Under the pieces are notes generated by a model, which saw only the letters and a list, made by a program, of their open reading frames with translations, did not search any database and was not told the origin of the DNA. Source: Fasciola hepatica (lineage: Eukaryota > Platyhelminthes > Trematoda > Plagiorchiida > Fasciolidae). Taken from it: a DNA stretch of 64,000 nt. A program made the position numbers and the translations under genes. Where the stretch lies: positions 5,530,501 to 5,594,500 of the forward strand of contig CANUEZ040000165.1 of assembly GCA_948099385.1 (NCBI GenBank). The letters are read 5' to 3'. Shown here one piece after another: positions 54,625-64,000 of this stretch (positions are counted from its first letter, which is position 1; the number at the start of each line of letters is the position of its first letter).

Positions 54625-55000
54625 AGGCCGGACATAAAACCAAAATCGTACTGAGAATCAACGAAAACAAGCTGCCTCAAGTCTTCGTGCTTTGGACCCC
54701 AAAAATCCCCGGTCAGTTGGCTGGAGACATTGGAGTATACGACGGCGTGCCATGAAAAGCGGCGATCGTGTTGCCGCTTTTTTCGAATCAGAAGGATTGA
54801 TCAGTTTGTTTTTGTTGGGTTAGACCGTGTATTTTCTGTGATAGATACCAGGGGAAAATTTCTGTTTCCCACCCATTTAGGTCCTCCCTCTATCCATTTT
54901 GTACTTTCGCTCTTTCTAACCCTAAATGCGACAAGGTGAGAAAGGCAGCTGTCAGTAGGGCTGGCTTTGTCGTTCAAGGTTATACGATGAGGGTGATGAT
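54625..55000 (+). mobile_element. RTE 3' end fragment
   Basis: Encodes a C-terminal piece comparable with the end of RTE copies 1 and 2 (CCTCAAGTCTTCGTGCTTTG, then GACCCCAAAAATCC and CAGTTGGCTGGAGACATTGG), followed by the 3' untranslated part with GAGAAAGGCAG and the tail GGTTATACGATGAGGGTGAT. The rest of the element is missing. It abuts a partial LTR, into which it appears to have inserted. Confidence 0.75.
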
Positions 55001-55002
55001 TA

Positions 55003-55185
55003 TTAATCACTCTCTCTACCAATCGCCTTCTCGTTCTCATTGGCTGCGGAGCACACCGATCTGCTTGAGTCAACCTTGGGGAGCCAAGCACTAAATTAAT
55101 GCACAGGAGGTTCACGTGTGCTGAAGGGCCTAGGGACATACTTAGATCCAGCGACCCTTCAACTGGTTAGGCTAATGTGGTTGTA
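55003..55185 (+). mobile_element. Partial LTR, plus strand
   Basis: CACTCTCTCTACCAATCGCC and TTCTCGTTCTCATTGGCTG match the middle of the LTR at 52743-53050 read on its own strand, and GCACAGGAGGTTCACG and GGTTAGGCTAATG fit its right part less well. The left part is replaced by the RTE fragment. It lies upstream of and in the same orientation as the gypsy pol relic, so it may be that element's 5' LTR. Confidence 0.55.
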
Positions 55186-56690
55186 AAGAAGTTCAGGAAA
55201 CCCCGTTCCATGCTTTGGCATCCGTGTTACAAACGATATTTTTCAGTCGTATGAACTATCTTTGCCAGGATTCCCATTGCTTGTTTTATTTCTCTAAATC
55301 TTTGTCACAAACCGGACTCTCACCCTAGCCTCGAGCAAGAGTCGCTCGGCTTGAACTTCGTTGCGACAGGATTCGGTGATCTCATCTTCTGTATCTAACC
55401 TTTTGCTGTAACTTAGCTGCGGTTGTTGATTTGTTGTCCAATTTGAGGCGTACGAGCCTAGAAGGAACACTATTGAGGTTTGATTATTGTAAAATCAATT
55501 AATTTGTTGTATATAGTACCGTAATTATTTGGAATCGACTTTGTTTTGAATTTTTTTCGAAATTGGTTGCTACGCGTCGCTCGAACGTTCCGGTGGCTGG
55601 ACTTTGCAGTGATTTTAACGTTACCCGAATTTTCTTTTGTTACCGTTTACGTTTACGTCTGCCCACTTTTTTGAGTGCTTCATTATTTACCTTTTTTGCC
55701 GTTCTTCTTTATTTTCGATCCTGCGATTTTGTGTTCGTCTTGACGCGATTGTGCTTTAGATAGATTTCCGCTCGGTATTTTCACTTCTATCTTTGACCTT
55801 TTCCTTTTGTCTATATATCATTCACTAACCTGTGTCTTCTGAATAGGAACCTGCAGACCCCACCGTTGGTGCGAGCGCGTTGCATATACCGGTGCTTACT
55901 AGTGCTGATCCAAAACTCCAGTTCAAGCTAGCATAATCAGAATTCTGAAACGGCCGTCTAACCGATTATGCCAGCCGGATCATGTGGGCTGAAGGTAGCT
56001 TTCTACCCGAGGTGAAAATACGACTTAGGAGAGCAATAATATCCTCCCGGGGATACGGAGCCTTGAAAGGGTCAGTCGTTGCCCGTGTGATCCAAAGGCA
56101 GGACCTACGCATGCAACATCTTCAGAGCTTTGACCTTGGGAGTTGAAGGCCCTTTTAACTGCTGCTCTAGAGGCGGCTTCTAGGAGGACGGACATTGGAT
56201 GAAGACCCGTTTTCAAGGGAATTTAGGCCGGAACATTTACAGCAGAACACCTCAGTTTTTATGAGTGCCACTCTTGGAAGCTCGCTGAGGGAAACCGCAG
56301 TGATATCTGATAACTTCATGTCCCGGTTCAACCTCACTGCCACTGGAGTAACCAGACCTTTTGTCAACTAGGTGCCTGCATTATCAACACCTAATTAACT
56401 CACTCCAGTTTTGTCGCAAGTTCGTCTGAGCCAGCAACTCATAGAAGATTAGAAGTGAGTTACAGGGGCGGTGTCGTAATCCTCCACCAAGACGACGTTC
56501 CGGCCCTTCATAAAAGGGTTTTTAAGGGCCACCGTCTCTTCGGTGAGGGAGCCAAATGAACCAGACCGGGATGTGCCCCCCAGTGTTCATCAGGGACGCC
56601 AAACCCTCGGCCGGTGGTAGCGACTCACGAAGCCGGCTATCAGGTTATCAGTCACCTTCTGAATGTATAGGGTATCATATCAAATGATCT
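55186..56690. other. Region between LTR and protease relic; gag expected, not recognised
   Basis: By position this should be the leader and gag of the gypsy element. Broken plus-strand frames such as SADPKLQFKLA near 55903 are suggestive at best. No zinc-knuckle motif (CX2CX4HX4C) was found. Confidence 0.35.
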
Positions 56691-58070
56691 CTTCCTTGAA
56701 TACACCGGAGTCGAGGTGATTGTCGTCCCCAGACTGAAAGGCGGCAGTATTACTAGGCAGGCCCACGCATTACGCTCCGCAAATGGCACGGTCAATCCAA
56801 CATTTGGCCAGTGGTCACTCGCCCTTAATTTAGGTTTAAAGAGTAACTTTTCGTTGGGTATTCCTCATTACAGACTTGTCGCACTCCGTTCTGGGCACTG
56901 ACTTCCCGCAACACTTTGACTTACTGGTTGATGCAACGCGCCTTTGGGTGGTGGATTGCCAGACCCCTCTCAATGTTGCCGGTTATAATTTACGGCTGAA
57001 TCCTATCATGCCTGCGTACATCCAACTATAGGCATACCAGCCGTATGGCCAACTCGTCATTGCCTGCCCGGACAAGCTTCAGCGGTCCGGACTCCTCCCT
57101 GCGAGGACCACCCAAGTCCCTCAATATATCGACACTAAGGGCTCCCCAGTGTTCAGTAGACCCTCTCGGTTAGCACCGGACTAGCTCCGTAATGCGCAGG
57201 CTGACTCTGAACACATGACATACCCTGGCGGGATACTCTCCTCAAGTAGCCCTTGGCCTTCTCCTCTTAATTTGGTTCTTAAATCTAGCCGCGACTGATG
57301 ACCCTGGGGCTATTACAAAGTGCATCACGTCGCTGACAGATAACTAATTCCCTATGAATGGGACCTTACTTCAACTTCAGGAGGTTGCGCCATCTTCAGC
57401 CGCATCGATTTCGTTTATGCGCACTACGAGGACCCGCGAGCAGTTGCAGATATCCCTAAAAACGTCTTCCGTGTGCCTTTTGGGCTGTACAAATTTCTGC
57501 GCACGCCTCTGGACTCGGCAATGCATCCCAGACCTTTCAGCGGTTCATACAGGAGGCAACCGGTGGTTAGAAAAATGCCTACATATACCCGAAAGGTATT
57601 TCGATGCACAATTCTTCATGGCAAGATCACGCGACACAGTTGCGAGCATCTTTTGGGCGCCTTAGCCAACACGGCCATAGGATCAATATCGCGAAATGCG
57701 AATTAGGTCGGTCTGATATCACCCTCATTGGACACTCTATTTTATCCCCAGGCATCCTCCATTTGCCGGATAAAGCCTCAGCTACTCACGACTATCCTGA
57801 ACCCCAGATCTTTTCTCCAGCTACGTCAGTCTTCTGGCCTGGTTGATTTTCATAGTCGGTTTATTCCACACTGTACGGAAACGACTCAATCTCTCCCCGA
57901 CCTGTTGCGCGGAGGCGGGCAAAAATACTTTGTTTCCCGACGGAGCGCAGGCGGCATTTACTGCAACACTCCATCACAATCTCCAACCGAGGCTCCCTCT
58001 GTTTGGCTACTTTCACGAAGATCTTTACAACCAGATGTTGGTACCAAATAGTGAAGTTTTCCACGGGTGC
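56690..58070 (+). pseudogene. Ty3/gypsy pol relic (protease and reverse transcriptase)
   Basis: Protease-like segment: YTGVEVIVVP (about 56701, with the catalytic DTG reduced to YTG) and then ALRSANGTVNPTFGQWSLAL (about 56767). Reverse transcriptase segment after many stops: MPFGLYKF (57473), ASQTFQRFIQEATGG in a second frame (about 57524), and LSQHGHRINIAKCELGRSDI with LIGHSILSPGI (about 57661-57755). The YxDD region between them is destroyed. Then LVDFHSRFIPHCTETTQSLP with DLLRGG (about 57842) corresponds to the start of the RNase H region. At least three frame changes and several stops are present. Integrase is not recognisable downstream. Confidence 0.85.
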
Positions 58071-59104
58071 GAGCTATTCCAATCAACTTTTATAATTCTG
58101 CTTCTTTTTCTGGTCTCTTAGAAACTGCAACAATTCCAAAACTGTTCTGCGCGTTTGGAGCCATGGTCCAAAACTTACCTTCGCCACAAGCGCCATTTCC
58201 CTTCAGGTAAACGTGTCCTATCTCAGACGAATTTACACAACCGCATTGGCTTCTAAAGTGCCCTCACTGGCTCTCAGGCACTCCAGAGAAGACATCCATT
58301 CACTAGAAAGCCGGACCATTGGACGGCTTGGCGCTGGGGACCACAGCTGGACGCACTTCGGATGGACACGACGAGGCACTTCCAGGCTCTCGCGAGTATG
58401 AGACCTGTGGGTGCTGAAATGCGGTTAAACTGAGGCATATCGGAACTGGAAAATGCAGACTCCGTCAAACTCTTACCAACAGTCATTTGAAGTCACCAAC
58501 AATATCACGAGCTGGATACAAGAAGATCCTGAACTATCAGCACGTCCAGGAGGTGGCTCCTGTGGTGGGAGCAATCTTCGCCCGTGCTTCTAGCACGTTT
58601 GCTGTTTAACTGAAAAATGACTGCCAACTGCGGTTGCCGTCCTACTTTTGGACCTGCGCCAGCTCTCAAGCATCAGCTGAAGTGCAAAGTTGATCACTAT
58701 TTCCGCCGGTCGCATTCTAGTTTTCGCGGGCCTTCGGGGATGGGGTTCTGTTCTCCGGTATCTGTACAGCGCAAGGCATCGAAGCAAATTACGTGTGATC
58801 GAATTATCAAGAGGGACCAAGGAACACGTTTATTAGTGAAACTACAAGGAAAGGCTTAGGAAGCTAACACCATGTGAAGTGGTGAGTGCATAACTCTGTG
58901 CATACCTTTAGCAGAATTCTGGGGGCCAGACTGGCCGCGGCCATAACCTGCCCTGTGGGAACTGAACTGAACTTAATCGCTGTAAACCAGGAGCAACCTA
59001 TACTACCTGAGCACAATTTAATTTGTAGTTTTTCTGCCATGACTTGGGTTTTATGTCAACAGGGCTCAGAAAATCAGCAAATACTTTGGGGCTGCCTGTT
59101 TGGT
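58071..59104. other. Region after gypsy pol; not recognised
   Basis: RNase H and integrase would be expected here if the gypsy element were longer, but no HHCC or DDE block is visible. The plus-strand frame at 58617-58859 has no family match. Confidence 0.4.
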
Positions 59105-59618
59105 TTCCTTAAAAGGTCTGGATAAGGCGCTCCACTGCCATCAGTGTACAGGTATGCGGCATGGTAGATGCACCTCTGTGAACGTGGAGTTGTATGCTAC
59201 GGTAATGTCTCCCGGCATTTACGCACGACTCCTGTGTAGCGTGTGCCTCAAGACAAGATGCAATGTGAGGTATGTCCTAGGATACATCAGGTACAAAGCT
59301 CGAAGGCAAACTGTATGCTACGCACGTGGATCTACTGTGTGCTCCGCCTGTGGAACACCTTCAACTCCCGTCCCAAGGTACTTCGCCACTTCGCGGGGCT
59401 TCCCCGGTCCCGGGCCAGGGTGTCTCACTGGCCAGGATACTTGCTGGAGCTGCTCTTCCCACTTTGCGGCCGATATTCAGAATTGCTATGTGAATGCCAC
59501 TTTGCATCCGGTACTCGTTTCAGCCTGCGCCAAAACAGACGCAATGAAAGCATCGACATCTAACACTGGACCCGCTATAGTGAAGCGGGGCCTACGCAAC
59601 GAACGTTGGGCATGCTAA
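59100..59618 (+). pseudogene. Cysteine-rich relic, possibly a LINE PHD-like finger
   Basis: The open frame contains CHQCTGMRHGRC and, about 21 residues later, CSVC, which fits the second half of a PHD-type zinc finger (C-x2-C-x4-H-x2-C ... C-x2-C). Later come CSAC and CWSC. Such fingers occur in the first ORF of some CR1/Jockey elements. The proximal half is not visible and a second frame (59243-59563) overlaps. A host gene cannot be excluded, but no splice sites were found. Confidence 0.35.
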
Positions 59619-59795
59619 TCCGACGAAGCTTCCGCGGTCTAAAACTTCACAACCATCTTTGAAAAGTCCACCTAAGCACGGGGCGAAATCAGCCTCGGTT
59701 TGAAAAGTCGCCGCGATGCCACCAAGGAAGGCTAGAAGGACGACTGGATAGTGAAAAGTCAACGACCACGGAGGCGCTTTTCTCTCAGAAACAAT

Positions 59796-59850
59796 AATAT
59801 TATTAATAGTAGTAATATAAATAGTCATAATAAAAGTAATAATAAAAATG
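59796..59850. repeat. AT-rich (AAT)n-like patch
   Basis: Imperfect AAT, AGT and ATA units. It resembles the patches at 60292-60332 and 60668-60685. Confidence 0.75.
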
Positions 59851-60291
59851 GAATAATTCGGATGGGCCCGATGCGTGCAGCAACGCGTGTTCAAGTGTTA
59901 CAAATGATGACAGGATCAGAATTCACAGGGGGATAATTTGATTGCACACTAAGGGTTATGAGAGAAAGTTGAGATGGACTTCGGTGCTAATAACGCCCGG
60001 CAAAATTGAAAACTGGAGTTCCGACGGTCGATTCGGTTATCCTTGGGTCGGGTCGGTTGAAAATATGGAGAGCATGCATAGTCTACCTACTAAGAGGCAA
60101 AATTCCTGGCCAGGAGGAGTTCCGTCCAAAGGTTCATCGCTCGATCCACCGAATGAATGACTCCACGCCTTCTGGATAGAGCCTCGGATCCTCAAGGCAA
60201 CACGTAGCCTTAGCCGACGCAACACCCAAATCAGAAACAGATTCGCCCCGCAAAGTCCACGGTACTGGTAATGGGTTAAAATATAATTGAT

Positions 60292-60332
60292 GGTAATAAT
60301 AATAATAATATTAATATTAATAATATAAATGA
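60292..60332. repeat. (TAA)n-like microsatellite
   Basis: TAATAATAATAATAATATTA and related units. It is followed by CATATTTC, as is the patch near 60.67 kb. Confidence 0.85.
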
Positions 60333-61980
60333 CCATAATAACAGCATATTTCAGGGCACGCTTTATTGTATGGGCTGATGGCTCCATCATGTTTAACCGA
60401 TGCATTAGCGGGATGCTAAGACGAACAAATGAAGAGGTAAGGACAAAGAATAAAGGTTCGGAAATAACGACGACTATGATAACTTTCGGCAAAATCGAAA
60501 CTCAAGTTCAGATGATGAAGACAGCTCGGGGCACAAGAGGTCAATCAGGACCGTAGGATATACACAAAGAGGATATCAGAAGTAAAAATGGCAGCGGGAA
60601 GATACTTAATAACCAAAAGACATTTTGATGGTATCACCTTTTACAGACAAAAGGAAACTGGAGTACGGTAATAATGATAATAGTAGCGGCATATTTCTGG
60701 ACCGTGGTCGAGAGGCACGCATGTAAGCATGATCAGAGTTTAAAGTATCACTGAATGAGATGGGAAATTCACACATCTCAAAAAAAGATTCGCACATCAC
60801 AGCAACGATGGGATAAGGCTGAGGAGAGCTTAAATGAAGCAAAATGACCAAAGGATACACGGCGAATACTATTTGATTTCAAGTCAACTGCGGAAATAAT
60901 AATGAATCGGCCGGATGTAGGAATGTTCAGACGGACATTGGCTTAGGATGCAGGAAATACAACATTCACAAGAATGATGCAAGAAAATGGTCAGCAATGC
61001 ATACTCATGTTTATTTAAGAAAGTGATTGGTGTTGAGATAAAGGAGGCAGGGAAGAATTTCATGAGGGTCCACACAGGAACACTAATTTTCATAGATTTG
61101 TGGATACGAAGGGAATAGTATCCCCTGAAAAGGTGAGACAATTTCCATGGGAAGTAGTGTGTGTCGTCTGTTGTCAGCGGTTTGCCACGGGTGGAAGATG
61201 GATGAAGTTCCAGGAAGGAATATTCAACACTCGGAATGCCGTGTCCACGGGGAAGAAAATAAGGCAAGACAAGGGTGAAAACCTTTGCAATAGGCTAGGC
61301 TATGCTGGTAAATTGGCGAATTCATCATTCTGCTGAGTTTCTTGTGGCTTTTCTCTGTCCGAAATGGGCTTTTTGGGCAAAGGTTGGCTGCGGTTTTTGT
61401 TCGCTGTTTCATCATGGGAAGGAGGAGGGCATCGCCGAACCTGGACCGATCACTATTTAATTAGAAGTCCCCGCACGGTGGCTTCGACATCGGTAGGGTC
61501 TTGTAGTAAGAATACTTCAGTAAGCCTCAGAGGGGCATATGCAGTAATACCAAGACTTATTGTGGGTGAAACCCGGTGTCTAGACCGTATTTGCGGTAGC
61601 CGGCCTTTGGTGCGGTCGTGGACGGGCAGAAAAAAATGACAAGCTGTCTGCACGATATATTACAGCCAGGCAACGTGATGGCCGGGTGGTTCTGAAATTG
61701 AAAAAGAGAGGAACGCAGTCTGGGAGATGTTCCAGCTGAGGGTTAGCGTGGGCAAAATAACAGATAACAGTACGGAGGTTTGAAATGGGGCACAATGGTC
61801 TTAGTGAAATGAGGAGTCATTGGTATTGTGATTCGGTGTTCGCGAGGGCTAACTGGGCTTACACTACTACGCAAAGTTATTGATTACTGGGTCGGCCGTT
61901 CGCCGAAAAGTCTTATCTTTAGGGGCCAATAAAGCCGTAGAGTGCTTTTGGACTAGGGTTTGAGGGCTACGTGAGAAAGT

Positions 61981-62176
61981 AGCTGGGCAACACGAAGAAC
62001 CTCGAGTGGCAAGTTTGCACAGTAGGTCTAAGGGACACATGACAAATCCCACAGTGTTGTTTTACAGATCACAAGGAAGCAGCTGGGACACACCAAAAGT
62101 CCAAATGGCAAGTCTGTATGATAGATCTAGAGGATGTATGACAAATCCTATCGTGGGGTACCTACAAGTCAAATGC
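61981..62176. repeat. Two-unit direct repeat, period 100 bp
   Basis: AGCTGGG at 61981 and again at 62081 starts two units. Each then has a (G/A)TGGCAAGT core, a TAGGTCTAAGG or TAGATCTAGAGG block and ATGACAAATCC at the same spacing. The units are about 70% alike by eye. One plus-strand frame (62006-62209) reads through both as MASLHSRSKGHMTNP and MASLYDRSRGCMTNP. Confidence 0.8.
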
Positions 62177-62414
62177 TGCAGGTTGCTGCTAGATAAGGCT
62201 GTAAACTAGAGAGTGGGCTTGATTTTAGGACAAGAGGAATGCCGCTTTCCTACGAAAAGGAGGGAAAACAGCTAAGTTGGCGAAAAATACGGGCGCTTTT
62301 CTCTACGTTCTTACATGTGTGTTTATATATTCAATAACATTTACATGGATATAATTAGAGCTTTGATGAGACGTGTCTGTCGTCTGATGTATCGACTTGG
62401 TGTCCAGAGCCACG

Positions 62415-62775
62415 GTGGTTTTGTAGCTGGCTTCAACAAACATGTCAGGCGTGCATGGGGGGGGGGGGTACGAGGTGATTACAAATTAGAGCGGGTGGTG
62501 GGTAAGCATATGCGGAGAGACCAGTTCGCTATCACCCCCGAGTCAATCTCGTGCGTAGGAACCAAATGCATGTCAAGTGGACAAGGGCGATGTGGGTCTG
62601 GTCTGAGCTGTTGGGAGACACCCATGGCTGGAATTTGCCCATTTCCTTCATATCCTAGTATTAATGGTATATATAGATCAAATCGATCCCACTAGGTCTT
62701 TTTTTCTCCACATGTTTTTTCTAACAGAGAAGTGTTTGGGCCCATATAGGAACTTTCCATAGCAGGATTTTATAA
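62415..62775 (+). repeat. Dispersed repeat R1, copy 2
   Basis: Same ordered blocks as 53805-54180, in the same orientation, with a G12 run (62457-62468) near its left side. An open frame of 126 codons (62315-62695) crosses it but is not conserved with the other copy. Confidence 0.75.
62457..62468. repeat. G12 homopolymer
   Basis: Twelve consecutive G residues on the plus strand. Confidence 0.95.
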
Positions 62776-64000
62776 CCAGCTGGAAGGGGCGATATATTCA
62801 TGAGAGGGAAACTCGCAACGAAACGGGGATCGCCTATTAGGAATAATGTAAGACGGGGCTGAGGGACACCAAACCGGTTGCGGTGAATACCAGTATGGTT
62901 TTTAGTGGCAATTTGGTGATGGCATTGATGGTATGAAAGAAGACCAAAAAATCCGGCGGAAAAGAGTGCCGGAGTTGAGCCAATGGAAAAGCTCAAAGGA
63001 TGGTATTCGATTCGCGAATGAACTGCTGCATCATAGGACAGGCGTAAAGTTACCACGTAGAGATAGGAATGTGGTGATAAGCCAATCGCGGTCAATTAGC
63101 CAGGGTAATTATGCAGACCAAAAGCGATGCGGTTGTGGTAGTGGAGCATACGGAGACCAAAAAGAGTAAGTGTACATCTGTTAATAGGCACTCTGATATG
63201 ACGAGGTCTCAGTGGTGTGATCATGTGACAACAACCAGTAGCAAGGCTGCATGTGACTGATCTAGAGCAAAGGAAGGAGACTAGACCCCAGTGTAGACTA
63301 AAGACAAGATGGACCAGTTGACAGAGTAGAATGGTTTCCATGTGTGCATAATTAGACAGTATCAGAGATATATCAGGCAAGCAACACCACTGCAGGTGAA
63401 GATAGATACTGCTGGGGAACTGAAGAAGAGGATTATCGAAGGGAAAGCCGAACAGCGGTGATCGCGGGATGTTGAGCGGGCCATGATATACCAATATAAA
63501 AATGGCAATAGGTCGATCTGAGGGTCGAAGCCACATTAGTTAAAGAGTCAGTGGCCCAAAAAAGTGGTGATGAAATACATGGAAGGATAATGGATGGCCT
63601 ATTGTGATCATCTTATGGGTGGAGTTCGCAATGGCCCCAAGGAGATATGATGCAGTGCCAAAGAAACTTACGGGCAGAAAGTGATTAGATCGGCGGAAGT
63701 GGAATAAAACACATCGGTCGACGTAGAAGGTGACAAGAATTAGCAGTTTTATGCAGAAGGAGATTAACTAGCAGATGAGTGTTATTTCTGGAGCTGGAGA
63801 GAAAACTGCCAAAGTCATGATGAAGGAGGGTGCCGGAGGAAAACTGGTAGGCGATCGGGAAATTAACCACTTCATGTTAGGTCGGTGGTGATATTCTAAC
63901 ACGAAAGCAGTAGCTTGAAATAAGAAAATCTAAGATGCAGAGCTGTGGAGCATGAACAGTCTGCTAGCATATGAAGGTGGTCGTAAAGAGCTGGGAAGGT
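62776..64000. other. Unclassified purine-rich tail of the window
   Basis: The plus strand is visibly rich in G and A. No exon, RNA gene or transposon motif could be supported. Confidence 0.5.

Larger units (their letters stand above)
59621..62414. other. Unclassified repetitive region
   Basis: Contains AT-rich microsatellite-like patches near 59.80, 60.29 and 60.67 kb, a 100-bp direct repeat at 61.98-62.18 kb, and a segment at 60685-60760 similar to 52083-52165. No protein domain was recognised on either strand. Confidence 0.5.

Noticed and set aside
60037..60492. 151-codon minus-strand open frame with hydrophobic isoleucine/asparagine stretch
   Set aside because: The middle is translated from a TAA-type microsatellite and the rest has no recognised motif.

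Overview
The window is non-bacterial and animal-like. It shows one spliced gene with short exons and very long introns, many decayed non-LTR and LTR retrotransposons, tRNA-derived SINEs, microsatellites and foldback elements, and no operon-like coding. The RTE-type LINEs (motifs such as LAGDFNAQVGKL and FAPSKCKVMLQDW), the CR1 and Ty3/gypsy relics and the intron sizes best suit a parasitic flatworm (fluke or tapeworm). The species is not resolved from sequence alone.

Host gene. The only gene I can support is an anoctamin/TMEM16 family member on the minus strand. I place five exons, in gene order: 27173-27036, 21106-20795, 2650-2520, 2298-2096 and 2036-1924. They cover the N-terminal cytosolic (dimerisation) domain from the DGKRRIDYVLVY motif to the AAYPLHE motif just before the first membrane segment. 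Reading phases agree at every junction. The start of the gene and all membrane exons lie outside the window or were not found. The third exon in the list is less certain, and the first intron would use a GC-AG donor.

Layout. 1-2.65 kb: three anoctamin exons. 2.65-20.8 kb: one intron of about 18 kb with SINEs, microsatellites and a decayed Jockey/CR1-group LINE (17.5-20.1 kb). 20.8-21.1 kb: exon. 21.1-27.0 kb: intron holding a near full-length RTE element on the plus strand (22.6-25.96 kb). 27.0-27.2 kb: exon. 27.2-36.4 kb: unrecognised sequence, a SINE, and a second copy of the same RTE on the minus strand (33.0-36.4 kb). 37.9-43.7 kb: several fragments of a second RTE subfamily, one carrying a SINE. 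44.8 and 47.8-48.5 kb: two inverted-repeat foldback elements, the second with a minisatellite core. 46.6-53.1 kb: LTRs in opposite orientation, three CR1 fragments and an RTE fragment. 54.6-58.1 kb: RTE 3' end, partial LTR and a Ty3/gypsy pol relic. 58-64 kb: unclassified repetitive DNA with a cysteine-rich relic and a repeat shared with 53.8-54.2 kb.

The most striking observation is that the two inverted RTE copies share an 801-bp tract with no differences that I could find (23207-24007 against 34969-35769), while sequence just outside it differs at roughly one base in ten. This suggests gene conversion between inverted copies that flank an anoctamin exon, or an assembly artefact. All elements look inactive.
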